Assembly: GCA_036971715.1 (NCBI GenBank)
Contig: JAVHJL010000006.1
Span: 2,666,001-2,730,000, forward strand
Direction: 5' to 3'
Length of the DNA: 64,000 bases
Source: Arthrobotrys musiformis
Lineage: Eukaryota > Ascomycota > Orbiliomycetes > Orbiliales > Orbiliaceae
How positions within the stretch are numbered: position 1 is the stretch's first letter; every line of letters begins with the position of its first letter. Under the pieces are notes generated by a model. That model did no database searches. It saw only the letters and a program-made list of their open reading frames with translations, and was not told the DNA's origin. A program made the position numbers and the translations under genes. Shown in pieces: positions 45,083 to 57,451 of this stretch.

Positions 45083-46790
45083 TGTGGAAATAGTTTGAGA
45101 TAAAAGAATATCTGCAAATACTAAAGATTTCAAGTTTTGAGAACTGTGAGCGACTCTATCTGAGTATGATGCCTAAATGAAGATGCAAAAAGTTTACACG
45201 GGGCCTTTATCTATATTTTATATGTTCTCGTTCTGATCTACGAACGTTCGAACCAACAACCTTTGGAATAAGAATAACTCAAGTTGGAAGTATCAACCAA
45301 CAACGTCGAGAGGCTGGGCTCCGTGGCCCGGTCTTGGAAGACTAACATCTTCGAATCTGTATTGCTCTTCTGTGACCGGAAAGACGTGCTCGACGGTCGA
45401 GGGCATATACCGATGTCGTCGGGTTGTTGAGCTCGATTGATCGTGATTGTGTTAGACAGTTACTTGATCCGGCGACCAAGGTGGAGAGGTGTGCATGCCG
45501 TTTTCGGGAGATGGAAGCATAACTGTAGAATGGAATATCTGGAACCAGGGAGAATGTTGTATGTGAAAGGGTATCCTCGAAGATTTCCAGCCACTCAAAA
45601 TCCCTAGAGCAGCCAATAATATCAACAGGGTCAACCCTACGGGGCGCTAATGTGAAGGCCGCCCTACGGAAGCAATCTAGAACGAGGTATGCGGGATCTT
45701 AGTGGCGGGATCGGGTGTTTTACGCCAAACTTCAAACAATTCTCGAACGATCCTCGTAGCACATACCTGAACAATGATAAAAGCTTAGTTTTATCAGTTA
45801 TCAGAAACTTGCGAGCTAGTTTAGCGTGAAGGCTTATGGTTATCGAGCGAAGCCATTGATCGCGAGCTGTTGCATTTTTCGTGTTGGCTGCGTACACTAT
45901 TCCGGATTTGGCTATTTTGGACAACCTGACCGGGTTCTGAGGTCGCACAGACACCAGAGACGACCTGCAGTTATCCGTCGTGCATGTGCATGCCCCGTTC
46001 TAGACCTCTAACCCCTCACCAACTACCTAACTGTACTAGGCCTTGCTAAGATCGCCGATTTTCATCATGATATCTTCGGTTGGAAGGGATCTGTTGCTTC
46101 GAAAGACGCCCCCTTAAACACCAACTCGTGTTGGTGGCTGCGATGTCGACTCTATGGTCAACGCGAAGGCTCGAGAGCCGGTTTGCTCTTAAAATCGAAA
46201 TGATGTGATCACATTCTCGCCATAATTCTCGTGCCACGAGTGTTGGAACCCTCGAATATGGTATAATAGCTTACCATGATAGGCAATCTATTGCATGTGC
46301 TAATTCATTCAACTCCGCAGTATAGACTGAAAATGTCTCTATTCGGACCCCGAAGACCAACAATCCCCCGCTTTGGGGGCCTTCTTTCACAAGTTATGCC
46401 TAGCTAAAATAGCGCTTTGGTTTCTTGTACCTGGCGGGTGGGGGGCGGAAGGCTGCGAACGTCGTGTTTGGGCGGGATGGAATGCTAACTCATTCATTCC
46501 AGTGCCTTTGACGATACGAGCTTAGAGTCTCAGGGAGCCCAGGGAGGCTGCCCTTTTTTTGTTGCGTGTGCGAGCGATGAGTTTCCGAAGACTGTGCTAT
46601 GGTACCCGCCTTTTTCAATCAAAATAAGGTAAAACGGGGTTTTCAGACACATGGTTAATTTATTCATCTCGTGGAGGGGTTTATCCAACGGGGTTTTGCT
46701 GTTACCATCGCCGCCAAATTCATCATCACTTTGTTGGTCTACAGGCAGAGAGCTATCGCCATAATTCCGTCCGTATAGGGCGTCGTCAGG
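45083..46790. promoter_or_regulatory. divergent intergenic region of the epimerase and glycosyltransferase genes
   Basis: A 1.7 kb region between divergent start codons (45082 minus, 46791 plus). It probably contains both promoters. No open frame or RNA gene is supported. One StuA-like element is marked separately. A shared promoter is inferred only from orientation. Confidence 0.5.
45860..45867 (+). promoter_or_regulatory. StuA-like response element
   Basis: TCGCGAGC matches the published StuA consensus (A/T)CGCG(T/A)N(A/C). StuA is known to control GAG genes in Aspergillus fumigatus. An eight-base degenerate motif can occur by chance, so this is only suggestive. Confidence 0.3.
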
Positions 46791-49700
46791 ATGGTTCTCA
46801 TCTACAGCAACTCCCTAGTCCCCAAAGACCTTCGGTTTGCGCATTGGTACCAATATGCAGCTTTCTACGGCTCGTTGGGGATGATGGGGGTTCCCCTCCT
46901 CATCTGGTTTATCAGAGTCATTATTTACAAGTATCGAGCATGGAGGGCACGACCACCCAAAGCACCCGCGTCTTTCTCCGCAAAAACCTATCTCGCGGGC
47001 CGGCGGATGCAATTAACAGCGACAGAGCGAAAACCATTCCCTGACGAAATCGAAACGTTCGGAATGTTCCTAGGGAGGGATGTCAGTGATTTATATGAGA
47101 AAGGATTTGAGATGTTGATACTAGACGAGCAAGCTGTGGCGACATTACAAAGGCCCAGGTTGTCTAGTATACCTGAAGAAGGAGCCTCGGAAAAAAAATC
47201 CGTTAAAGTGGTATTATGCCATGTACGGAAACCATTCTTCGATGATGGCACGACACCGGAGCAAAAACTTGGAGCAGTTGTTGATGCTGTTCACCGATTA
47301 TCCGGATCCCCCAATGCATACGGACTCTTGTTGCCCGCCGACATAATCCCGAAACCCATGCTAAACGAATTGCTATATCATTGCGGCTTCCTGGGTATTC
47401 CAGTATTTATTCAAAGCCTACCGCCTTTTACCGACATATTTGGGTTGGACATGACGCAGATGGGAGGTGTAATATTCGAGAACGCTTGCATCCATGCAGA
47501 CGGCGAACGGAGGGACTTCTTCCAGGCGGAACATCTTCGATACGGTCTAGGGCGCTGTGCAAGGCAAAGGGAGACAAGGCCCGAATTTTTTGTTGGGTTC
47601 CATGACACGTGGGAAATCCGGCCTCAGCCAGCCATAGTCAGAAGAGCCATCAAAATTGCAAAATTCTTCGGTGCGACATTGCAGGTTGCATCTACGAGGA
47701 GTTTGTCGCAAATTGAAGAGTGCTTTCCTGTGGAGATGTGCCTCGCCGGGTTCGATTGGTTAAAAAGAGACGACGTCAGCCAGTTACATAAGGATTGGGT
47801 GGAAGAAAAAATGGCTATTTGCTGCGATGATCAGGGACAGTATGAAATTAATAGATTGAATGTCGAGGATCTACGGGATGTTATACCAGGGATCGAACAG
47901 TATTTACAACTCTTCAATGTCCGCGAAGAGGGCGACCAATCGTTCTTCTACCCCGACCTTGACCCGATCAATCCAACAAACTACAGCCTGGAGGCGCCTC
48001 GGCGGCAGAACTTCTGGACAATGTCAAGTCTTAATGACCCACTTTGCCTACTCGGATGTTACGACCTCGGTGAAGAGGTTTTACAAGACCATTTCGATGC
48101 AATCCAAAAGAGCCAGGAGCATCTCAGAGACATCAATATGTTACATCTCCTGGGAGAAGCACAAATCCACTCTTTGTCGAAGGCGTACCGAAGGCTCCGA
48201 TCCTACTATTTGGAGCAAACGGACCCAATTCTGCAAAATGAATATGCAAGTCGGGGAAGAGTCGTACAGCCGTTGATTGATGGTCTAGCGACAGGAAGAA
48301 TCTTTGTTTTCCATGGCCTAGATACTGGTTTTGCGACGCCCGATAACAATGCACGTCTTTGGGCTGTAAGCAAAGTTATTCATCATCACGGAGAAGACGA
48401 CAAACTCCATGTTTTCGTTTCGCAGAAAGCCCCCGATCTGCTGGGGACGGTGTTACACACTTACCTCGCCGTCGCCGGGGTTCCAAGGGAAGAGCGCTTT
48501 TATTACGAAATTGACCTTGCGCGATCCGCCAAACCTAGCCTTCCACTAAGTACTCTTCCGCCTAGGGTACTAGCAGAGATCAATAGTGCAACTTATGCCG
48601 AACTCCTTACCCTTCTATCGCAAATACAAGTGTCGAATAGTCCACGAACGCCGATTATCGAACTTGTGGAAGATAGGTGTCGGGAGCTACTGATCAAAGA
48701 TACAACAAGGCTGGCTTGGAAAGAAGTCCATGCGAAGAACCTTTTGAATGGGACTATGAGCAATTACGATGTTCTAAACTACCGCTTGACCTGGTATAAA
48801 CGGCAAGGTGCTAGAGTGCTTCCGCACATAGGCCGATTGGATCGATTATTTCAGATCGTAGATAGCGTGGTTCTTGACGCTCTTTTCAATATCGATCGAG
48901 ATACTATCAACGCAATCACAACAGTACTCCTAGCGGCCTTCAAAAAGTCCGACGAACGTATCACTCGAGTTGACGTTCTATCCGACCTTTTTGCATTGAT
49001 GGTTTTCTCTGCATTTCGAAAGTACGGGTTCGAGGACGTTTACCTAGAGGCTACGGATAGGTGTCCATTGTTTCACCAACAAAAGGACCAAGCCGGTGTC
49101 TTCGCCGAACTCTGGGTTTTGGGATCCCAATGCGAACTTTACTTTGATATTACTCCTAGGCAATTAGGAGAAGTCATATATGATAGATATCGAAGTTATC
49201 TGCGCGCAAACCCACCTCCTGAGGACGCCTGGAATGGGAAGGACCTCTTTACGGCTTATATGAAGGTTGAATATATCGCAGAGCCTGAAACGAGAACCGA
49301 AGCAGTCGCGGAGCCTAAAAAAGAGAGTAGCGAGACAATGGAAGGGCTCAAAAAATATGGCTATCTTTCCATTTTTTGTTTACCTGGTATCATCGACATT
49401 CTACTTCTTACGTTCCTGGGAAGAGGGCTCTACTTGACCGGTTTTATGCATGATGTTGAAACCTTGATGGCATCCTTTGCTCTGTTGACAGCGCTCTTGA
49501 TGTGCGCTGGTGTCACTGGTTGGGTCGGCAGCGGTGGTGGATTCTATCTTTTCAATGTAAGCTCTATTTGCGCACCCCCCGTCCGCTAGTGCCTTATACT
49601 AACGACCTCGCTAGTTCGCCTTCGATTCCATGAACCACTTTTTCATCTCCCGTATGGTAGGTGGATTTATGTTATCTTGTACGGTCAGCGTCTGCTGCTT

Positions 49701-52700
49701 TATCGCCTTTGGTTTCCAATATGGCTGGTACGGTGCGGCTATCTTCCTCGCATATTTCAACTTTCTATCCCCATACCTCAATTTAATCGGCATTCTCGCC
49801 ACAACCCATCGAGATGGCGCGCCATTACCATCCGGCAGAAAGGTTCTCGCGAAGAGTATGTTCGTCTTGGTATTATCCCCCATCATCACGACATTCTACA
49901 ACGGCCACGACGTTGTCATATATCTTCCTATTTGCTATACTTTCCTCTTCGTACTATTCTACAATTACCGGAAGCTCTGTATCACATGGGCTACCTGGTT
50001 GGATAGCATCGTCATGATTGATGATAACAAAATTCTGGACTGGTGGGCGGAAGAATATGCCGGTGGGAATAAGTTGGCGGTCCCCAAGGATGATGAAGGT
50101 GCGCGATCCGCGTTACTCGACAAAGCCCGCGCTCTACTTTTAAAGCGAGTGCGTACAGCGGATTTGCGACGGCATGGCGTCTTTACGAGATTCCTTCCGA
50201 TTAATGAAACGCCGTTCGTGAAAAAGTTGGTACTTGGGTATCGTGAATCCGTGTGGCTGTTGAAGAAGGATGCATATGGAGCGGATATACCAGAGCCGTA
50301 TACGCCGACTTGGCATGTGCAGTTGAAGGTGTCGTTGAATACTCAGAGGTTATTCGTCAGAGGTCTGAAGGAGCACAGTCCTTTTCAGATGTGGCGGTAT
50401 TCCAAGTACGATGTGAGTATTATCTTCACAGTGAACTGGGGTCTGGAGGATTGGTTTAACTGACATTGCTTAGATTGCGCAAAATGTTACGGTCTTTATC
50501 ATTGCTTTACTCGACCGATGGGTTGAAATCGCAATGAGCGCCAACGGCTACGTTATAAGTTTATACATCGAGTTCAGAGCCAGGTATGGTATTGCCTTTG
50601 GACTTCTCTACTTCTTATCTGGGGCTATTGCCCTGGACAGCCATATTCAAGGCTGCTGGGGCCTCATGGCCGAGAAATCCAAGAAGAAGCTCAAGAATAC
50701 GGAGGCTATGGACAAAGCCCTAAGTGGGGATATCGCAAGGAAAAGAGCGATGTACTACAAGGCATTGTGGGAGTTGTCCCTTTACCTAGCCTTCTTGTTC
50801 GGTGTCTACACTATGGCGTTGTGGCTGTTTGTGTATGATACCAATCAGACGGTGTTGTATTTTGGATATTGCTATGGGTATACCGGGGTTTTGGTCATGC
50901 AGGTATGCTATAAAATCTTTGATATCGAAGGCTCGCACTAATCAGGTGGGGTTAGTTTAATCGTGTTTTCACGAAGAGCATTCGACATTATGACTGGGGC
51001 ATCATGATCGCAGCATGCATCGGCTTCTTTACCGGTTGCATTATGCATTCCATCCCTTCACTGCACATGTTCCGCTTCAACGATACAATTGCGCTCGCAA
51101 CCGCCTCGACGCTGGGTGTGATATTTAGCTACGCCTTGACAGATTTCTCCCCTCAGCCAAAGGAGGAAGAAAACGGCGACACTGAGAGCGTGGAGAAAAC
51201 CAATTGGAAACTTTACTCCCAGAAGTACTTGGGCCTTGTTCCGTCCGAACCTTGCGTCAAGCCCAAAACGATCGATCTTTTCGTCGACGAGTACCAACAT
51301 ATCAGATACTACCCCGGAAGCGTACTGTCAGACCGTATAGAAAGGATTCTCACCACCCGAAAACCAAGTACTGAGCTCTCCAAGGCTCTTCCAGCATTAT
51401 CTTCATACCAAACGGCGGCTTACACCCGATGGAGAAACGGTTCGACGGTGCTATATCTAACAACCGCCAGCGGTATGCGAAGACTTGGTTCTCCGCATTC
51501 CATCGCTGTGGGAATAATGCGAGATTTGCATTTGGATGTCTATGCGTTCGTACCCGGCGTTACGCCGTCCTTCGTTCAAGATGATCAAGTGGACATAGTA
51601 GCGAACGTTCTCGCCGAGGGACTCCTCCACGAAACTTGCGAGGCAATGTTTTCACTGTCACACTCCGACGCTGCTTTGGCGGAAACGTGTCTTTCCGATC
51701 AAGAGAATTCATTGTTATCTTACCGCATGCGCATACAGCTCGAATTCAGCGACTACAGAAGTCTGACGAGAATCTGCGAAAGGACTAATGTTGAGCTGCT
51801 CAAGCATCTGAGTTACAACCAACCCGTTAACCAAAACTGGGTTACTCTCCCCGAAGATGTGAGAGAAATGATCCTAGCACAGATCGAGAACCGTGTTTTC
51901 TTGCCTACGCCTGATGTTGTAAACTGGGTGGGGACGCTCAATCGCGAACCTTGGAGACTATTCGTCGACAGGATGACGTTGAGGGTGAAACAGTGTCTGG
52001 AAATCTACGGCATGGCGAATAAAAACGTGAGTAGAACCGGCGGGGGTACTCGACCAATCTCATACGTCTCCCGCGCGGCATTCGCATTGCCAGATCTGCC
52101 GCCCACAGATGGACTAGAACTCATGCAAATCTCAGACCCACCGCGAACCGGGTTTCTCGAGAAGTGCAGAAGTCTCTGGATGTCGTTTTATTGGTTCTTG
52201 TTCGCGCTGGTGAAGTACGTTGCTATCACCTCATCCGCCGGTTACGATCTGGGCCGAGAGCTTTGGTACGCACTAAGACACAAGTGGTATCGAGGACCGC
52301 TGTTGTTCATCATACTCTTCTGTTGGAGGGTATGTCGGCAAGTACGGGAATCCGCGATCACAATATTTTTACTCCACCATCGCCCTGTTATCACGAAGCT
52401 TTTGAAAGTGGCGAAGGACGGGGTACCCAGAGTTTTGACCGCCAATACTATTACAGTCGACGATCCACAAACCCCCATGACCGGATTCCTAAGTCGTGAG
52501 GGTGGCGTGTTGAAGTGTGAGTTCTTCGCGGGTGTTTTGACGGCAAAGGGGGATGATAAATCGTGGAGAGGGATGGCGGAATACGATTCCTCACAACGGC
52601 TTAGATCTCTCAATGCTGGTGCGCTGGACCGACCCGTCCAAACTACTTATGAGTACGATGCTCGAGAAAAGAACAGTCGTCATCCAGTTTTCAAAACGGT

Positions 52701-55633
52701 TATCAAAGATAATCGGATAGACAAGATATACTATGACGCACAGGGTCGACAGAGCCACGGTACTATCTTTGCCGGCGGGCGGGAATGGTATTTCGAATAT
52801 CTTTACGCTGTCACTCCGCCAACGAGCAGAGAGATTCTAAAGGCGAGGTACACAAGTTTGGATCCGGATTATCCGGCTATATACTCCGTCTACTGGTGTA
52901 TAGTCCCCTTACACGAAGACGGCAATATAAAGAAGTGGAAACCATACGAGAAGATCACAAGATTGGTGTATTCATATCGCGCAAGTTCGTGGGATACCAC
53001 CTGGACGTATGCGCATCAGAGACATCCAACGTTATCAACGGTGTACCTTGAAAACGACGAGATCAAATTCCAAGACCAACCTGCTCCCGAAGCACTCCAA
53101 GATCTCTACGGATTCTTCAAGAAGCCAAAGGAGCTAGGGTTTGAAAATGAGGATTTACTCTTCTTCCACCCACCGAGCAAGATCGGATCGTTATTTGCCG
53201 GGAAACTGGGGAGCGAGAAACAATCTTGGATTGCAAAGTCTCCATTTTTCTCGAAGCAGAAGATTATCTACGGACCCGTGCACACCGCCAAACTTCGTAC
53301 GATACTCTGGCAGCAATGGGCTTCCGCCGGAAATCTGGACGGCGTATCAGCCTGTTATATTGACGAATTGATACTCCGCGAAGAACCACTCTTGAAAGAA
53401 TACTGGTACCTCCGGGATCGGGGGCACTTCCGAAAAGCCAATAACTACATCAGAAACAATATAAACACCATAGCCGCCACAATCGAAGTAACGGACGACG
53501 TCTCGCAAAACACTTGGTTGAGCATCAAAGTCGGAGACCTCCTCACTATGGGTGGTGCGAAGGATGCAACGCATATAACCCTCAAACCGGAGGAATGTTA
53601 TCAGGACACATTCGATAAATTGTCAGTCACATTCTTGGATACTGGGTGTTGGCCTGATGCTCCTGGTGGTGTCAGTAATTGTCGCCGTGATCTGGTTAAC
53701 GGGCATACTACGATTCGAAATCACGTTTTGACAGAGTCGGCGAATGACTACGGTGTTCCACGGTACCAGATCGAACGAAATGTGAATTCGATGCAAGTCA
53801 TACCGCTTTGGGGGCTTGACGGTAAACTTCCGAATCACGGGCTATTTGATAATCTCCTAGATACGCAAGTCGAAAACCGGATTCGAGCTACGAATGTCAA
53901 GCGCGATGTAGTGGGGACGTTTATCCCCCTTCTCCGGAAACTTATCAAGGGTGCCCGGCAGAATCACTACTCCAACCAAGATTTGGTGACGTACTCCAAC
54001 GTTTTCCTCAATATTAACAAGTACTTCGAAGAGAAAGACTACAATAAATCATGGAGAGCACGAGAGACGTTAGTCGCATGGCGAGAAGCCTGGCAGCGCG
54101 AATGGGACGATCCGAATATGGTCAATCCCTCAACGTACTTCGAGTTAGAACAACCCAGTCTCACGGACTTCGACAACGCCTTGGAATTGTTCATTTGTTA
54201 CTTTTTCGTCTACCACTGCAAAATCCCAGATGTGGTACCGACGGTATTTCAAAGTACCCATCACGGTGTAGGTTCTCTCTACGGTATGATATTGAAGCTT
54301 AGAAGGGGAGTCACCTGGGGTATATGGGACCATGCGATCATGTGGAGAGAAAGTTGTTTGAATATTTCCACGGCGCAGTGTTTGCTTGCTATCCCCGTGC
54401 AGAATATGCTGTTGAGTGTGATGAAGCTGGCGGCGAACTTGGCGTATTTCCATGCGGATGTACTATTACCTTGTACCAGTGTCTATAATCCGTGAGTTCA
54501 CCCTGCTTTCCCCTTTTTTCTTTTTTGCTTGCTTAACTAACTTTTGGGGGAAATGTAGCGATTGGGAAGCGGATCTAGGCACCGACTCGGGCCTCCGCCA
54601 ATCCAAGAAAGAATTCCGCCGGAAAATCGATCCAGTAACAAACGGTATCGGTAACATGGGGTCCTTCCAGCCTGTGACGGAATGTATATCCAAAGAACCA
54701 ACAGTGGTGATGTTATCCAACGTCCAATTCATCAAGGATGTCAAGAACGCCGTTCAGGCCGCGGACGTGATCATAAACACCTACGGTTTCCGAAATTACC
54801 ATCTTACGGTTTACGGCGCCATGGACCGAACGCCAGCATATACCGTTGAAACGCAGAAGATCATTACCTCCCGAGGACTCACTGGGCTCGTCAAGCTCGG
54901 AGGTTTCGGCAGTCCAAAGACGGTATTGAAGGAGGCGTGGTTGTTCATGAATTCCAGTTTATCCGAGGGATTACCGTTAGCCATTGGTGAAGCAGCACTC
55001 AGCGGTATCCCCATCGTCGCAACCGAAGTCGGAGCAACAGCACAGGTTCTTACGGACCCCGACGATCCAGACATCAGATACGGAGAAGTCGTCCCACCCA
55101 ATGATCCCGTAGCGTTAGCTAGGGCTCAATTGAGTATTTTGGCAATGCTGGGTCCCTGGGCTAAATACACCGACGACGCTGTCGCCCCACCACCACTCCC
55201 AGAGAATTTCACACCTGATGACAGGGAGTGGATTACGAAGCGAATGTACGACAAAGCTGAGGACCGAAGAAAGTTAGGATTGAGACTTCGAGATGTCGTT
55301 CTCAGAAGTTTCCACGGAGATAGATATCTGAGAGAACACGAACAAATGTACTGGACACAGAGTTTCAGGAGTAGACAACGGAAAGACCCCGCTTTAACAG
55401 CATTGGCAGTGAGACAGAATAGGCTGGGCAGGACGAGGAGTATGAAGGTTGATGAAATTGCGGAGCAATATAGTTGCTGGGAAAGGGAGGAACGTTGGCA
55501 GGATTTCCAGGAGAAGGAGGATGTTTTGAGAAAGGTGTTCGGCAAGTGTTTGGGCAAGAAGAAGAAGGATGACGGAGGGGCTACTGATGGGAAGGAAGAC
55601 GATATGAGTTTGCTGGAGGGGGAGGAAGTTTGA
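46791..55633 (+). CDS. gtb3: giant membrane glycosyltransferase (Gtb3-like, GT4)
   Basis: I model five exons: 46791-49556, 49615-50412, 50474-50902, 50956-54491 and 54559-55633. All four short introns (53-67 bp) keep frame and the product has 2867 residues. There is one N-terminal helix (about residues 22-46) and a roughly 800-residue soluble region. About a dozen further membrane helices lie between about residues 855 and 1400. More hydrophobic helices follow around residues 1730-1790 (SLWMSFYWFLFALVKYVAI and nearby). The C-terminus (about 2510-2790) is a GT4 glycosyltransferase, with VKLGGFGSPKTVLKEA and the E-x7-E nucleotide-sugar motif in SEGLPLAIGEAALSGIPIVA. This architecture matches Gtb3, the putative polymerase/exporter of GAG in Aspergillus. 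The neighbours sph3-like and uge3-like support that. The soluble N-terminal region is unassigned. Confidence 0.88.
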
Positions 55634-56134
55634 TCATTCATCATCTATGCATATTGATATTGCTGTTCGGTATTGTTTCTTGGTGTTTTGGGGCATATGC
55701 GTATCATATCAGATTATAATATATTGTATCTCACCTCTAATTATAACAGCCACAGTTAAATTTGGCAGTTCATTCTTTTGCTATCGTCACCTGCTGTGAT
55801 ATCCTAATGATCTAGCGTAGTTTAGGCGTTAGGTCAATTCTACCACAATTTCAACGCGCGCACCCGCATGACAATCAGCCATGGATGATCGGTATATATC
55901 CTCTACAATATTTTCACTATCCGTTCTATAATATAAAAACCTGCCCGTATATAAGAGTACGTACAGCAAAGTCTCAACATTGATACTTTCTTCATTATAT
56001 CCTCTCGAAGATACACGTACTGTATCGCGATACCACACTACAAACTACATTACCCTCTTTCCGAATTTAAAGCCGAGACATTTGGCAACGAGGCTACTAT
56101 GACTACCACCTGCCATTGAAAAAAGATCCATTAC
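55634..56134. other. spacer after the glycosyltransferase
   Basis: About 500 bp carrying the 3' end of the giant gene and the promoter of the next small gene. No further feature seen. Confidence 0.4.
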
Positions 56135-56617
56135 ATGGAAACTTTGTACATGGAACCATCGGCTTTTCGTCCTAAAAAAGACACCGAAGACAACATGGCG
56201 GCGACGAGGATAAACAGCATCTACGCACACTGGACCTGGGGTCTCCCCGTCGACGCTCTCACAAACACAGAAGAAACCTACCCGTACCGGTCCCCTAGAC
56301 TCGCGATACCGGAAAGAAACATGCACGATCGAAAAAGAGAACTGTTAGAACTACTGGCTACCGGTTCAGTCCCCGCCGAGCAGCTTGAGAATGTGAGAGG
56401 GGTAATAAGCGATATTGATGCGGGGAAAGTGGGTGATTATTATGTTGATGGGAAGGCGGTGGACGGGTTGGGGGAACTTTTTCTTTCGAGACGGGATGGT
56501 GGGCCGGGGAAAGCTGTTTGGAAGGAAATTCAGTTGGTTAAAGTCACCGAGGAGGTCTCGAGGGTCGTGAGGCCCAAGTGGACTGCCATTGTTATTCATG
56601 ATGATGAATCAGCTTGA
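56135..56617 (+). CDS. small protein of unknown function, first of a related tandem pair
   Basis: Intronless, 160 residues from the ATG at 56135 (a later in-frame ATG at 56195 would give 140). No signal peptide or membrane segment. The central part, RKRELLELLATGSVPAEQL followed by ENVRGVISDIDAGKVGDYYV and DGK, resembles a segment of the next gene downstream, with matched Leu, Gly, Asn-Val/Ile-Arg, Ile, Asp, Gly and Gly-Lys positions. It is highly charged and probably cytosolic. I do not recognise the family. Confidence 0.6.
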   Translation: METLYMEPSAFRPKKDTEDNMAATRINSIYAHWTWGLPVDALTNTEETYPYRSPRLAIPERNMHDRKRELLELLATGSVPAEQLENVRGVISDIDAGKVGDYYVDGKAVDGLGELFLSRRDGGPGKAVWKEIQLVKVTEEVSRVVRPKWTAIVIHDDESA

Positions 56618-56869
56618 CGATCAGGATATACATAGTGGTCCTTAATTGACTGTATTAGGGGTTTCAGATCATCCCGGCTTGAGAATTTGTTTAAATACCT
56701 TGCTCGAGACTCCTCGTTCCCCTGCGCGCTCTTTTCTTTTCTCTGCAGTTCCTTCTGTCGCATGCATATTTTCGGTGCAATAAATTACAGTTAAACCACA
56801 CCTAGTCGAACCTCCGACACCTACTGAGAATACTCCCTTATCTGTCAACACACAAGCAAGCTTTTCAAA

Positions 56870-57451
56870 ATGCAAGCACGAGTGGAAGAAGACTCGGAGA
56901 CCCCTAGGTATGCACCCCGCCACCTAAAACCAAATTTAACCCGCTACGATAATAACCCCAAAAACAGTTCCTGCAGCTGGAATAACAGCAGCGAGAGCGA
57001 GAGCGACCCCGACAGCAAGAGCGATGATAGTAAAAATGATTCCTATACCAATCGCTTCTGCCTAAATATCCGAAATCTCGACGAATGGCCGAAATACAGC
57101 GTCAAAAGACGTATTCAGGAACTCGAAGAGGACCTCGCTCTAGGTCAGATCCACCCGTTACAAGAAGGAAACATCAGAGCCCATATCAGGGATTTGAAGA
57201 ACGGCATAGCGGGGGAACATTATCAAATGGGGAAAAGATATGCCTCTGTAAAGCATTTGGATTATTCTGTAGTAGCGGAATACCCAGTTCTGGATGCACG
57301 GCAGTTTGTATTTTCGGAGTTAGGGGGAGATGGGCTGTTGCCTATGGACCCTGATTGGGATTGGGAAAAGAAGACGGAACGGAGGACCGATGGGGGTACG
57401 GATGGGCAGATGGAGACAGAGACAGAGGTAGAGTTGAGTCAACCGAATTAG
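56870..57451 (+). CDS. small acidic protein of unknown function, second of the pair
   Basis: Intronless, 193 residues. The first 60 residues are polar with Ser/Asp/Glu runs (SESESDPDSKSDDSKND). The middle (about residues 75-125) has KRRIQELEEDLALGQIHPLQ, then NIRAHIRDLKNGIAGEHYQM and GKRYASV, similar to the neighbouring upstream gene. The C-terminus is Asp/Glu/Thr-rich. It starts about 250 bp after the stop of that gene on the same strand. Similarity suggests tandem duplication, now strongly diverged. Function unknown. Confidence 0.6.
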   Translation: MQARVEEDSETPRYAPRHLKPNLTRYDNNPKNSSCSWNNSSESESDPDSKSDDSKNDSYTNRFCLNIRNLDEWPKYSVKRRIQELEEDLALGQIHPLQEGNIRAHIRDLKNGIAGEHYQMGKRYASVKHLDYSVVAEYPVLDARQFVFSELGGDGLLPMDPDWDWEKKTERRTDGGTDGQMETETEVELSQPN

